From Aegicerativicinus sediminis (GTDB taxonomy: Bacteria; Bacteroidota; Bacteroidia; Flavobacteriales; Flavobacteriaceae): 64,000 bases of DNA. This document shows, piece after piece, positions 10,530-19,434 of the stretch (its first letter is position 1; every line of letters begins with the position of its first letter). The translations under genes were made by a program, and so were the position numbers. The stretch is from assembly GCF_015476115.1 (NCBI RefSeq), contig NZ_CP064295.1:2722001-2786000 (forward strand). The letters run 5' to 3'. The notes beneath the pieces were generated by a model that had not been told where the DNA came from, ran no database searches, and was given only the letters and a program-made list of their open reading frames with translations.

Positions 10530-11873
10530 ATGAAAATATGGCTGTCAATATGTTGCTTCTTAGTATTTTCCACATTTTCTAGTGCTACTCCAGATACCTT
10601 ATGGGTGCCCCAACCAAAACGTGATATACCCTTAGATAGTACCAATATTCAAATCACTATAAACAGGGCTAAACCTCATGATACCATTTACTTTCCAAAA
10701 GGAGTTTATAGGGTAGGGGATGGAATTAAATTAGAAACGGCTGATTTAACCTTGATTGGTGCAAATAAAGGAACAATTTTTCAAGCATCCACATGGCAGG
10801 AATTCGCAGAGTCTAATGACGATCTTGATTTAAAGAATGAAGAAATACCCTCAATAGTTCGTAAAACAGGCTTTCATATTTTGGCGCCACGTCAGACCAT
10901 TAGAGGATTTACCTTCGATCAGTGCTGGCATGGAATAGTCATTGGAAACATGTATGAGGTTGAAGTCAGTTCGAAACTAAACGATAATTCGGATGATTCG
11001 ATAATTCAAGCAATCGGAGGTCATCTCATAACTGATAATAAGTTTACTAGAAGTTCTAATGGCATGCGGGTATTAGTAGGAGGGGAAGAACTTACTTTAA
11101 TAACTAATAATCTATTTATTGATGTTTACCATGCTATAGGAATTCACGGTGAGAACATTCACTTTACCAATAATGAAATTCTTTCCGAGTCTCCAGAAAG
11201 TGTGCCAATTATGTATTTTCCTGGCGAAGCAATTAATGTGAATTTGGGAACTTTAAAGGGTTGTAAAAATACGGTCATTGAAAAAAATTTAATAGAAGGA
11301 TCGGTAATTGGTATTCGTGTTAGCCATTTTCCACAAGACACCAAAATTTGTGAAGGTGTTAGCATCATTGGTAATGAGATAAGTGTAAAAAGCCATAGGC
11401 TTATAAGTAAATCTCTATTAAGCAGAATAGCCGATAAAGATTCTGTTATTGTAGGTCTACCCATTATTATTGAAAAATTTACAATGCCGAATGATAGCAC
11501 ATCCAATAGAAAATCAAGTATTACTGATATTATAGTAAAAGATAACCTTATACAAAATGCATTTGGTTTAGGACTTAAGATCGATGGAGCTGAGCAGGTA
11601 ATTGTTCAAGGCAATATTTTTAAAGATATAAAAGTTCGTCAACCTTTTCCAGGAGTTTCGACGGGACAGTCAGCCAATTGGCCTCGTGCTAATGGTTCTG
11701 CGATTTGGATTTCCGATGATAGTTTTAACAATCTAATTGAAAATAACAGTTATCAGAATATTGAAGGAGTTGCAATTACGATAGAAGGTGACAGTAATAA
11801 TGTGAAAGAAAAAAACGGTTCAAAGATTAAGGACTTAGGTTCAGGTAATACAATAATTTTCGAAAAAAACTAA
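10530..11873 (+). CDS. secreted right-handed beta-helix protein
   Basis: A 447-residue protein with a signal peptide (MKIWLSICCFLVFSTFSSA). The opening TNIQITINRAKPHDTIYFPKG is typical of pectate-lyase-like/NosD beta-helix proteins (the passage before the first coil), followed by repeated N-N-x-hydrophobic turns such as ITNNLFIDVYHAIGIHG, NTVIEKNLIEGS and VQGNIFKDIK. This is a parallel beta-helix, probably binding or cleaving polysaccharide outside the cytoplasm. No catalytic residues could be assigned. Confidence 0.8.
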   Translation: MKIWLSICCFLVFSTFSSATPDTLWVPQPKRDIPLDSTNIQITINRAKPHDTIYFPKGVYRVGDGIKLETADLTLIGANKGTIFQASTWQEFAESNDDLDLKNEEIPSIVRKTGFHILAPRQTIRGFTFDQCWHGIVIGNMYEVEVSSKLNDNSDDSIIQAIGGHLITDNKFTRSSNGMRVLVGGEELTLITNNLFIDVYHAIGIHGENIHFTNNEILSESPESVPIMYFPGEAINVNLGTLKGCKNTVIEKNLIEGSVIGIRVSHFPQDTKICEGVSIIGNEISVKSHRLISKSLLSRIADKDSVIVGLPIIIEKFTMPNDSTSNRKSSITDIIVKDNLIQNAFGLGLKIDGAEQVIVQGNIFKDIKVRQPFPGVSTGQSANWPRANGSAIWISDDSFNNLIENNSYQNIEGVAITIEGDSNNVKEKNGSKIKDLGSGNTIIFEKN

Positions 11874-12067
11874 AAATTTAATCGACACCTATTGGTCTTT
11901 TAGCCATTTATAATGTATAATATTTTACAACCCACGGATATCAGATTTAATTTGCTCGAATACGCATGTGCAGTATGGAGTAAGATGCAGTTTAAGAATT
12001 TTATTATATTTCATTAGTGATAATCGTTATATTATCAGAACAATAGTAACATTAAATCAACCATCAT

Positions 12068-12592
12068 ATGAAAATTTTAAGATTAGTTGTGTTTTTGGTG
12101 GTAGTTATAATGCAATCCTGCATCAACACTACAAACCAACAAGAAGCGTCACCAGAAGAAAATGTTGATGACGTAAAACAAATTATTGAAGCAAAGAATG
12201 CCAAGATTTCTAATTGGTACGCTGAAGGTCAGATAGATTCTGTTGCCAATCACTTTGCCCCAAATGCAATTCAGTTTCCGCCAAATATGACTCCATTGAG
12301 GGGGAGAGAAAACTTTAAGGAGGTTTGGAAGCAAAATGTTCAAATTGGTAAATGGAACTTTTCCCTGAATACTCAAGATGTTAAATTAAGTGGAGATTTG
12401 GCTACTGAATTAGGTTCCTACACTCTTGATTTTGTTGCAAATGAAAAATCACCAATACCTTCAATGAGCGACAAAGGAAATTACGTCGTCTTGTGGGAAA
12501 AATTGGATGGTGATTGGAAGATTGTTTGGGATGCTCCGGTAAGTGAATTGCCTTTAGCTATACCCGTGGTCGATTCCACAGCTACGGATTAA
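12068..12592 (+). CDS. DUF4440/SnoaL-like lipoprotein
   Basis: A 174-residue predicted lipoprotein (MKILRLVVFLVVVIMQSC). The mature part looks like a SnoaL/DUF4440 (NTF2-like) fold: IIEAKNAKISNWYAEGQIDS, HFAPNAIQFPPNM, GRENFKEVWKQ and WKIVWDAPVSELP. This fold usually forms a small-ligand pocket, and no activity can be assigned. The last 11 bases overlap the end of the convergent PNPOx-like gene. Confidence 0.8.
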   Translation: MKILRLVVFLVVVIMQSCINTTNQQEASPEENVDDVKQIIEAKNAKISNWYAEGQIDSVANHFAPNAIQFPPNMTPLRGRENFKEVWKQNVQIGKWNFSLNTQDVKLSGDLATELGSYTLDFVANEKSPIPSMSDKGNYVVLWEKLDGDWKIVWDAPVSELPLAIPVVDSTATD

Positions 12593-13124
12593 TATCAGTT
12601 GAATGGCCATCTAGGCTTACGGTATTTTTATCTTTCCAATATTGTCTAATTCCTTGCTGTCCTTTGATGGTTGCGAAATCTGTAAGAACTTCTCTTTCCG
12701 ATTTAAAATCCATAAGCGGCACACCAAAACCACATGAAGTTTGTACTAAGTTAACTTTCATGCGAACAAATTGTCGAGTACCAGGTATTTGTGGGAACAT
12801 TTTGGAGTACGAATGAAATTCTTCATGATTTTCGTTAAATGCTTTTGCCGTTCCATATAAACGTAGAATTAGAGGTTTGCCCACAAATGCACAAAACATA
12901 ATGGTCATTCTATCTTTATGAAGTAAATGGGTGGCAGTTTCATTGCCACTACCGGTAAGATTTAACCAAACAACTTCATTTTTATTAATTATTCTAAAGG
13001 TATCCAATCCTTTAGGAGATAGATTGATATTGCCTTCTGCCATAGCCGTTGCCACAAAAAAGACTTTTTGTTCATTTATAAACTCCTGTAGTTTAGGGGC
13101 AATATGATCTAATCTTTTTCCCAT
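12582..13124 (-). CDS. pyridoxamine 5'-phosphate oxidase-like flavoprotein
   Basis: A 180-residue protein of the split-barrel PNPOx-like group: FFVATAMAEGNINLSPKG (first strands), VVWLNLTGSGNETATHLL and MTIMFCAFVGKPLILRLYG. Members bind FMN, F420 or haem. The true PNPOx C-terminal substrate motif is not evident, so the reaction is unknown. Cytoplasmic. Its stop region overlaps the DUF4440 gene by 11 bases. Confidence 0.8.
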   Translation of the reverse strand: MGKRLDHIAPKLQEFINEQKVFFVATAMAEGNINLSPKGLDTFRIINKNEVVWLNLTGSGNETATHLLHKDRMTIMFCAFVGKPLILRLYGTAKAFNENHEEFHSYSKMFPQIPGTRQFVRMKVNLVQTSCGFGVPLMDFKSEREVLTDFATIKGQQGIRQYWKDKNTVSLDGHSTDINP

Positions 13125-13208
13125 AATTCATTGTAAAGTATGGTAAAGATAGGACTTGAAAATTTAGGGCTAGAGTTATAACCTTGAAAATTTAATATGA
13201 TGTGATGA

Positions 13209-13604
13209 TTATAGAGTCAACAACCAGTTACGCTGAAGTTTTTTAAACTTCCTTAATTCTCTTCTCAGTATGGGTAAGTAATCCTTTCCATGACTGTGAG
13301 AGCGCTCCAATCTATAACTTGTGTGGTAGAGCAAATTGGTTAATCTACTTAGACTGGCAACATGTTTGTACTTGCGATCTGAAAATCGGGCCTCCTCTGC
13401 TTTAGCAATTTCAGGTGCCAAAGAAATAGATTGTTGAACAATATCTCCAGTAAAATAAATACCAGTTTTTTCTGATCCATCATGGTGAAGATCAGATAAA
13501 TCATATGAAAAGTATTCAGAAATTCGTCGGGACAGGCTAAAAATGTCCAACGCCTTCCGATATATAGGCAAATCGTGTAGGTGAGATGGGATGTGGTAAG
13601 ACAT
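13209..13604 (-). CDS. S23/four-helix-bundle-like protein, unknown function
   Basis: A 131-residue basic helical protein. DLPIYRKALDIFSLSRRI followed by DIVQQSISLAPEIAKAE recalls the four-helix-bundle (23S rRNA intervening sequence, S23) family pattern, but the usual SIPSNIAEG-type motif is altered and the relation is distant. The C-terminus is rich in Arg and Lys (LPILRRELRKFKKLQRNW), which suggests nucleic acid or ribosome contact; that is inference. It is divergent from the Lrp regulator. Confidence 0.55.
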   Translation of the reverse strand: MSYHIPSHLHDLPIYRKALDIFSLSRRISEYFSYDLSDLHHDGSEKTGIYFTGDIVQQSISLAPEIAKAEEARFSDRKYKHVASLSRLTNLLYHTSYRLERSHSHGKDYLPILRRELRKFKKLQRNWLLTL

Positions 13605-13652
13605 TTTCTTTTTCTTTTTTTCAAATTTACGTTTATCCCTTCAATAGAATCT

Positions 13653-13681
13653 TTTGATTTTAAAGTTTTTACGTAATTTTG
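13653..13681 (+). promoter_or_regulatory. candidate promoter of the Lrp-family gene
   Basis: TTTG at 13653-13656, 17 bases, then TAATTTTG at 13674-13681, which fits the Bacteroidetes -33/-7 arrangement. The -7 box ends 39 bases before ATG 13721. In AT-rich DNA such matches can occur by chance. Confidence 0.5.
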
Positions 13682-13720
13682 CTTTAAAAATTAAATAATT
13701 CATTCTTAGCAAACTATATA

Positions 13721-14170
13721 ATGAAACTGGATGATTTAAACTGGAAGATTCTTAAATGCCTACAAGACAATGCACGTCAGTCTAACGCCGAGATTGGACG
13801 TAAAGTTGGCATTACTTCTCCTGCAGTAGCAGAGCGCATTAAGAAAATGGAAGACTTGGGTATTATAGAAGGTTATAAAACCATGGTGTCTCCATATGGT
13901 GTTCAATATCAATTAAAGGCTATAATTACATTAAGGGCTTTCATGGGTAAATTGAAACCCTTTTTAGAAAGAGTTGTAAAATATGATGAGGTGGTTAACT
14001 GTTATAGGGTTACCGGAAACGAAAATATTGTAATGGAAGTGATTTTACATGACCATACCCACCTTGAAAAGTTTATTGATCAATTAATTACGTATGGGGA
14101 GTGCAAAACCCAAATAATTCTTTCGGAAGTTGTAAAATATAATCCGATTAAGAGAAAAATTAATTTTTAA
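13721..14170 (+). CDS. Lrp/AsnC family transcriptional regulator
   Basis: A 149-residue regulator. The N-terminal winged HTH reads LDDLNWKILKCLQDNARQSN, then EIGRKVGITSPAVAERIKKM. The C-terminal RAM domain (about 65-145, IITLRAFMGKLKPFLERV, VTGENENI-like VTGNENIVMEV) usually senses an amino acid and mediates octamer assembly. The ligand is unknown. The stop overlaps by 11 bases the end of the convergent amidohydrolase gene. Confidence 0.92.
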   Translation: MKLDDLNWKILKCLQDNARQSNAEIGRKVGITSPAVAERIKKMEDLGIIEGYKTMVSPYGVQYQLKAIITLRAFMGKLKPFLERVVKYDEVVNCYRVTGNENIVMEVILHDHTHLEKFIDQLITYGECKTQIILSEVVKYNPIKRKINF

Positions 14171-15743
14171 TCCCAGGTTGGGTAAGTTTCCAATTAAGTT
14201 TTGTCTTTTCGGCCTCAACCATATCTTTGACATCTTTTAAAAGTGCTTTGGCATCATAAATAATCCCATCTTTTATAGTGTATTTGACACCACCAACACG
14301 AACAACCTCATTTTCTTCGGTTAATCTAATTGCACCTGTACCATAAAGGACCTTTAAATTAACCAACGGATTTTCCTCAACAATAACAAAATCGGCTAGT
14401 TTTCCTATTTGAACCGAACCTATTTTATCATCCCAACCCAATGCTTCAGCACCGTTTAAAGTTGCCGAACGGATAACCTCAAGAGGATGGAAGCCAGCCT
14501 CCCTTAAAAGTTCCAATTCTCGGATATAGGCGAACCCATACAATTGGTATATGAATCCAGAATCAGAACCAGTTGTAACCCTTCCGCCTCGATTTTTATA
14601 TTCGTTTACAAAGGTCATCCATAAGTTGTAATTTTTTTTCCAAGCTATTTCCTGTTCAGTACCCCAATCATGCCAATAGCTACCATGGCTTATTTTACTT
14701 GGTTCATAAAATTTCCAAAGTGACGGTAGTGTATAATCTTCGTGCCATTCCGCGCGCCTAGCTCTTTGCAAGTCTCTACTTGCCTCATAAATATTGAATG
14801 TAGGATCTAAGGTGAAATCAAGTGAAAGTAGTTCATTCATTACCTCATTCCAGTGGTCGGAATAAGGAGGAGCTGCCTGAGCCCATAGTTTACCTGCTTC
14901 TTCAAAACGATCTTGTTCATTGGTGTAATTGTAGTCCAACGGATAATCTTGAACGGTTCTATCCGTAAATAAGGCTTCGGGCAACCCATACCAATGTTCC
15001 ATAGATGTTAAGCCTGCTCTTGCAGAATGCAACACATTCCAACGTGCAACACTCAATTGTGCGTGATGGCAAGCCGACCCTAACCCTAATTTTTTATTCT
15101 CATCCAAAGCGGCAGCCATTATTTCTGGCTCCGCCCCGAAAAATTTAATGCCATCTGCGCCTTTTTTAGCATTTGCCCTAACCCAAATTCTAGCTTGTTC
15201 TGGAGTACTTATGGGTTGTCCATTTAATGGATCGAAGCTCTTTGAGGTTTGTCCAAAACCAGTATAACTAAATACCCTTGGAGCAATTATTTCATTTGTT
15301 GAACTTCTTTTTTTCAAATCGAGGGCATAATCAATTCCCCGACCACTTGGTTCCCGTACTGTAGTAACACCATGGGCCATCCAAAGCTTAAAAACATAAT
15401 CCCAGTCTGCACCTTGAGCCTCACCGCCAATATGTCCATGCATATCAATAAAACCGGGCAACAAATACATCCCAGATGCATCCAGCTCAAAGCCACCGTT
15501 TTGTAGTTTAGGACGCCTAGCCTCATTTATGGGCACCCCTGGAAAACCAACATTTCTTATTTCTTTGATCAAATTATTCTCTACAACAATATCCACAGGC
15601 CCTCTCGGCGGCGAACCATCGCCGTTTATGAGGGTAACTCCTCTAATAATCAATTGGCTAAATGGTCCTTGAGAAATTTCTTGAGCATTTAAATTGGCAA
15701 AATAAGCGGTAAATAGGCCAAAGAATAAGATTAGTTTTTTCAT
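14160..15743 (-). CDS. secreted amidohydrolase family protein
   Basis: A 527-residue metal-dependent hydrolase with a signal peptide (MKKLILFFGLFTAYFANLNAQ). ATG 15743 was chosen because it gives this signal and leaves a 7-bp gap after the M14 peptidase stop, whereas the longer frame would overlap that gene. The zinc motif HxH is in LPGFIDMHGHIGG. Further ligands are likely at HHAQLSVARW and the Asp in TTGSDSGFIYQL. The C-terminus carries the LADFVIVEENPL signature of imidazolonepropionase-like relatives. The substrate is unknown; pairing with a peptidase suggests a peptide or cyclic amide. Confidence 0.9.
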   Translation of the reverse strand: MKKLILFFGLFTAYFANLNAQEISQGPFSQLIIRGVTLINGDGSPPRGPVDIVVENNLIKEIRNVGFPGVPINEARRPKLQNGGFELDASGMYLLPGFIDMHGHIGGEAQGADWDYVFKLWMAHGVTTVREPSGRGIDYALDLKKRSSTNEIIAPRVFSYTGFGQTSKSFDPLNGQPISTPEQARIWVRANAKKGADGIKFFGAEPEIMAAALDENKKLGLGSACHHAQLSVARWNVLHSARAGLTSMEHWYGLPEALFTDRTVQDYPLDYNYTNEQDRFEEAGKLWAQAAPPYSDHWNEVMNELLSLDFTLDPTFNIYEASRDLQRARRAEWHEDYTLPSLWKFYEPSKISHGSYWHDWGTEQEIAWKKNYNLWMTFVNEYKNRGGRVTTGSDSGFIYQLYGFAYIRELELLREAGFHPLEVIRSATLNGAEALGWDDKIGSVQIGKLADFVIVEENPLVNLKVLYGTGAIRLTEENEVVRVGGVKYTIKDGIIYDAKALLKDVKDMVEAEKTKLNWKLTQPGIKN

Positions 15744-15750
15744 TATTGAA

Positions 15751-18315
15751 TTAGTTAGAACTTGGTGGAACATTAATATGTGATCCTAGAAACAAAGCAT
15801 TCAGAAACAGTTTATTTGTGCCATACCAGGCACCTCTAAAATTTGGATTGTCAGCGAACATTACAACCCTGCCACTACCAATTGAACTAACAATTAGAGA
15901 GGCAGATTTTTTCAAGAATTCCTCATAGTTCTTTTTAGATATGAATCCATCTATGTGGGGTTCTTGGGTATATTGAGCAACGGTTGAATAAGGGTTTTTA
16001 CTTGGTTGTAGAAATACATTGTTGTTTTTGTAAACCGGCATTTGTTTTCTTACATAGCCGAATCCTATTGGATGGGTCAAATCTAAATCCACTTCTACTA
16101 TAGCACCGCCCAGTTGCTCCCTGCCTCTATTCTCGGTAGCATCTACATAAGGTAATCGTTTTATTTTTTCAAGGGAATCCTTTTCCTTTTCAGGCTTAGT
16201 AAGTTTTTCCTTTACCAATTTATTGTTGATTGCCCAAGCAGTTCCAGAACCTATAGTTACTAAAGTATTTCCTTCCTTTACCCAATTGGAGATTTTCGTT
16301 TTACCAATTGAATCAATATCGTTATAGGAGCCACTTACCATTATCAAAGTGTTGTATTTCTTTAGATCCACCCTTTTAACGTATTTTACCGGAATTTTCA
16401 CTACCGGCATATGAAAGCGAGTATCAAGAAGATGCCAAACTTCACCGACCTCATAGCCGTTGACATAAGTATTAGGTCCTTCCCCAATAAACATGGCAAC
16501 TTTTGGTGTTTTTAATCTTTGAAAATTGTTGCTTCCTAAATCAATGCCTTTAACACTAAATCCTGTCTCAACTGCATAAATAGGCACATTAAATTTTTCT
16601 TGGCATTCCTTAATGATTTTATAAACTTCGTCGGCAGACTTCTCCTGTCGTGTAACTGGTACCAAAATTGAGCCATAACCAAACTCCTTTTCACCAACAG
16701 TGGTTTTAACGGTTAATGGTTTAAAGGATGAAGAAACTTTAATGCCATTTCTTTGTAAATGATAGACTGCTCCTGGAGAATAGTAATCACGCCAATCAAT
16801 TAGGTAAGCATAATTGGCCATTGGTACCTTTTCAACTGGGTATAAATTTTTCGTTGTGTTTACTTCTTCTCCTTTTGTTATTGATTTTAGCCCTCGGTAA
16901 GGCATGTTATAAAAATTAGCAACACTCCAGGCAGACGCATCATAAAATGCACTGTCTCTATATTTTCTGTAGGTTTCAAACATTGTCTGAACCATACGAC
17001 GTTGAGGTTGGTTCATTGGTACAGTAAAACGGTCATTATTTTTATAAACCTTGATTTTATGTTTTAATAGTAAATCAATAAATTCTTTAGTTCTATTGTT
17101 GTCGCTGAGATCACCAAATTCATAACCAACAAAACCTGAACTTACCTTATCCTTAACGGCAGATCTAAAGAAGTCCTTTTGATAAGCCAAGAGTTTGGAT
17201 TTGTTTTCCACCGCAGCTTTAACCGTAGCTAAACTATTGACATATTGATTTCTTATTGTGAAAGGAAATTCAACTGTACCAAAATCGTTCTCTCGCTTAA
17301 GTCCAAATGAACCACCTTGCTCAAAAAGTAGCGCCAGCCCCCCTTGTAAATCAGGATAGGACGATCCATAACCAGGATAAGTGCCATCAAAAGACTCTTT
17401 TGTGTAATAAAAGGAGCCAATTTCTTCTAATGCCTCTGAGTAATATGGAGCAAACAAATCATTTAAATCCTCATAGTTTTCTTTTGGCATGATTGGTTCT
17501 AAAGAACCAATTGGTTTCATAGGTTCAAAGAAATAAGTACTATTAGAACCCATTTCGTGAAAGTCCGTAACAACATTTGGGTACCATTTGTGGAACCATT
17601 TTAATTTTCCTTGGCTTTCCGGATTTACTGCCAATAACCAGTCCCGATTAAGGTCGAACCAATAATGATTAGTTCTTCCCATTGGCCAAGTTTCATTGTG
17701 TTCAGCGTCCCATCTGTCCTCCACTTTTTCGTTGGACCGGAATTTGTTTGCCCCTTGGGCAAACCTATCTCTGCCATCTGGGTTTATGGTTGGGTCAATG
17801 AAAATAATTCCATTTTTCAAATAACGCTCAATTTCGGGATGTTGTGAAGCGACTAGTGTATAAGCTGTTAGCATTGCCGCTTCAGAGGATGATGCCTCAT
17901 TACCATGAACATTGTACCCTAATTGTATAACTATTGGTGTGTTAGTATTTATGGGAGAATTGTCATTTGGATCAACCAATTGCAGATGTTCCTTTTGAAT
18001 TTCAATAATATTATTAATATTCTGAGGGTTGCTAATGGTAAGTATTACAAGTTCACGTGATTCATGGGTATAACCATAGACCTCTAGTGATGCCTTTGGT
18101 GATAGTTCTGCCAATTTTCTCATATAGGCAACAATCCGATCATGACGTGTATACTGCTCCCCTATGCCATACCCTAAAAATGCTTCCGGTGAAGGGATAT
18201 AAGGATCAAATGGACCATATTTTTTTAAGAAATAATCTTGGGCTTGAGTTTGTAAACCAATTATGAGTGAAAAGAATAAAACTAATAGGGGGTAGAGGGA
18301 TCGGTATTTAACCAT
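15751..18315 (-). CDS. secreted M14 zinc carboxypeptidase
   Basis: An 854-residue metallopeptidase exported by MVKYRSLYPLLVLFFSLIIG-type signal. Zinc ligands are H137 and E140 in YNVHGNEASSSEAAM and the histidine in VVTDFHEMGSNSTYFFEP; NPDGRDRF carries a substrate-binding Asn/Arg region. The peptidase domain takes about the first 370 residues. The long C-terminal half includes a segment (VAMFIGEGPNTYVNGYEVGE to VSGSYNDID) resembling a class I glutamine amidotransferase-like fold, seen in other large Bacteroidetes M14 proteins. It is probably cotranscribed with the amidohydrolase. Confidence 0.9.
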   Translation of the reverse strand: MVKYRSLYPLLVLFFSLIIGLQTQAQDYFLKKYGPFDPYIPSPEAFLGYGIGEQYTRHDRIVAYMRKLAELSPKASLEVYGYTHESRELVILTISNPQNINNIIEIQKEHLQLVDPNDNSPINTNTPIVIQLGYNVHGNEASSSEAAMLTAYTLVASQHPEIERYLKNGIIFIDPTINPDGRDRFAQGANKFRSNEKVEDRWDAEHNETWPMGRTNHYWFDLNRDWLLAVNPESQGKLKWFHKWYPNVVTDFHEMGSNSTYFFEPMKPIGSLEPIMPKENYEDLNDLFAPYYSEALEEIGSFYYTKESFDGTYPGYGSSYPDLQGGLALLFEQGGSFGLKRENDFGTVEFPFTIRNQYVNSLATVKAAVENKSKLLAYQKDFFRSAVKDKVSSGFVGYEFGDLSDNNRTKEFIDLLLKHKIKVYKNNDRFTVPMNQPQRRMVQTMFETYRKYRDSAFYDASAWSVANFYNMPYRGLKSITKGEEVNTTKNLYPVEKVPMANYAYLIDWRDYYSPGAVYHLQRNGIKVSSSFKPLTVKTTVGEKEFGYGSILVPVTRQEKSADEVYKIIKECQEKFNVPIYAVETGFSVKGIDLGSNNFQRLKTPKVAMFIGEGPNTYVNGYEVGEVWHLLDTRFHMPVVKIPVKYVKRVDLKKYNTLIMVSGSYNDIDSIGKTKISNWVKEGNTLVTIGSGTAWAINNKLVKEKLTKPEKEKDSLEKIKRLPYVDATENRGREQLGGAIVEVDLDLTHPIGFGYVRKQMPVYKNNNVFLQPSKNPYSTVAQYTQEPHIDGFISKKNYEEFLKKSASLIVSSIGSGRVVMFADNPNFRGAWYGTNKLFLNALFLGSHINVPPSSN

Positions 18316-18447
18316 TGAAATTCAATTTAGTTTTCCAACGGAATATACAAACTATATGTTAATTGTAGGGTTGAACGAGTATATTAAAAGATCTATTTCT
18401 TCAAGGTTCTAGTTGCTATGAAACAATAAAATCCTAATCTAGAGAAC

Positions 18448-19434
18448 TTAACTTTTAACGGCTTCAACTTTAGCGATATGGTTTACAATTTGTTTGGCAT
18501 GGATTCTAGAATTTTCTATAAACCATTTATGCGTTTCCATGCCACCGCAAATTACTCCTGCTAAGAAAACACCAGCTACGTTAGTTTCCATTGTTTCAGG
18601 ATTATAATTGGGAAGTTTTTTAGAGTCATTAGAAAGTTCTATTCCTGTAGATTTCAAAAATGCGAAATCGGGTTGGTAACCAGTTAAGGCGACCACAAAA
18701 TCATTCGGGATAGTAACATAGCCTTCAGGCGTTTTAATGGTCACAGTATGAGCATCTATTTTTTCAATTTCCGAATTAAAATATGCGTTAATGCTCTCTT
18801 CCTTAATGCGGTTATCGATATCTGGACGAACCCAATACTTAACCCTTGATCCAATTTCTGCCCCCCTTACAACCATAGTGACATTACCTCCTTTACGCCA
18901 TATTTCTAAGGCCGCATCTACAGCAGAGTTACTTGCCCCTACTACCACCACATTTTGCATTACATATAAGTGAGGCTCTTTGTAGTAATGTGTAACTTTC
19001 GGTAACTCCTCACCTGGTACATTTAAGTTTTTAGGTATATCATAAAATCCTGTTGCGATTATGATGTACCTGCTTTTATAAATAGCTATATCCGTTTTTG
19101 TATTAAAAGAACCTAATTCTCCCGAAATGGAAATAACCTTTTCAAATAGGTGGATATTTAATTTATTCGAAGTTGTAACTCGTCTATAATATTCGAGGGC
19201 TTCATCTCTATTTGGTTTCGGATTTTTACTGATAAAAGGTATGTCATCGATTTCCAAGCGTTCGGAAGTCGAAAAAAAAGTCATGTTTTTTGGGTAATTG
19301 TAGAGAGAATTGGTCAACGGGCCTTTTTCTAGAACTACATATGAAAGTCCATTCTTTTTGCATTCCAAAGCGCAGTTTATCCCAATCGGACCACCACCAA
19401 CAATTATAACATCAACTATTTTATCATCTTTCAT
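18448..19434 (-). CDS. ypdA: YpdA family bacillithiol-disulfide reductase-like flavoprotein
   Basis: A 328-residue FAD/NADPH oxidoreductase. The FAD-binding motif is VDVIIVGGGPIGINCALE at the N-terminus, and the NADPH motif VVVVGASNSAVDAALEIWRKGG is near residue 165. NYPKNMTFFSTSERLEIDDI is characteristic of YpdA, which in Firmicutes reduces oxidised bacillithiol. There is no CxxC redox pair, as usual for YpdA. It overlaps the end of the upstream MFS gene by 11 bases, so the two are translationally linked. Confidence 0.88.
   Translation of the reverse strand: MKDDKIVDVIIVGGGPIGINCALECKKNGLSYVVLEKGPLTNSLYNYPKNMTFFSTSERLEIDDIPFISKNPKPNRDEALEYYRRVTTSNKLNIHLFEKVISISGELGSFNTKTDIAIYKSRYIIIATGFYDIPKNLNVPGEELPKVTHYYKEPHLYVMQNVVVVGASNSAVDAALEIWRKGGNVTMVVRGAEIGSRVKYWVRPDIDNRIKEESINAYFNSEIEKIDAHTVTIKTPEGYVTIPNDFVVALTGYQPDFAFLKSTGIELSNDSKKLPNYNPETMETNVAGVFLAGVICGGMETHKWFIENSRIHAKQIVNHIAKVEAVKS

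Noticed and set aside
11913-12017. 34-codon plus-strand ORF beginning MYNILQPTD upstream of the DUF4440 gene
   Set aside because: No helix, signal, similar copy or coupling to neighbours; the composition looks like random AT-rich DNA. The larger overlapping ORF at 11968-12168 starts in a different frame and runs into the DUF4440 gene, so it is also a shadow.
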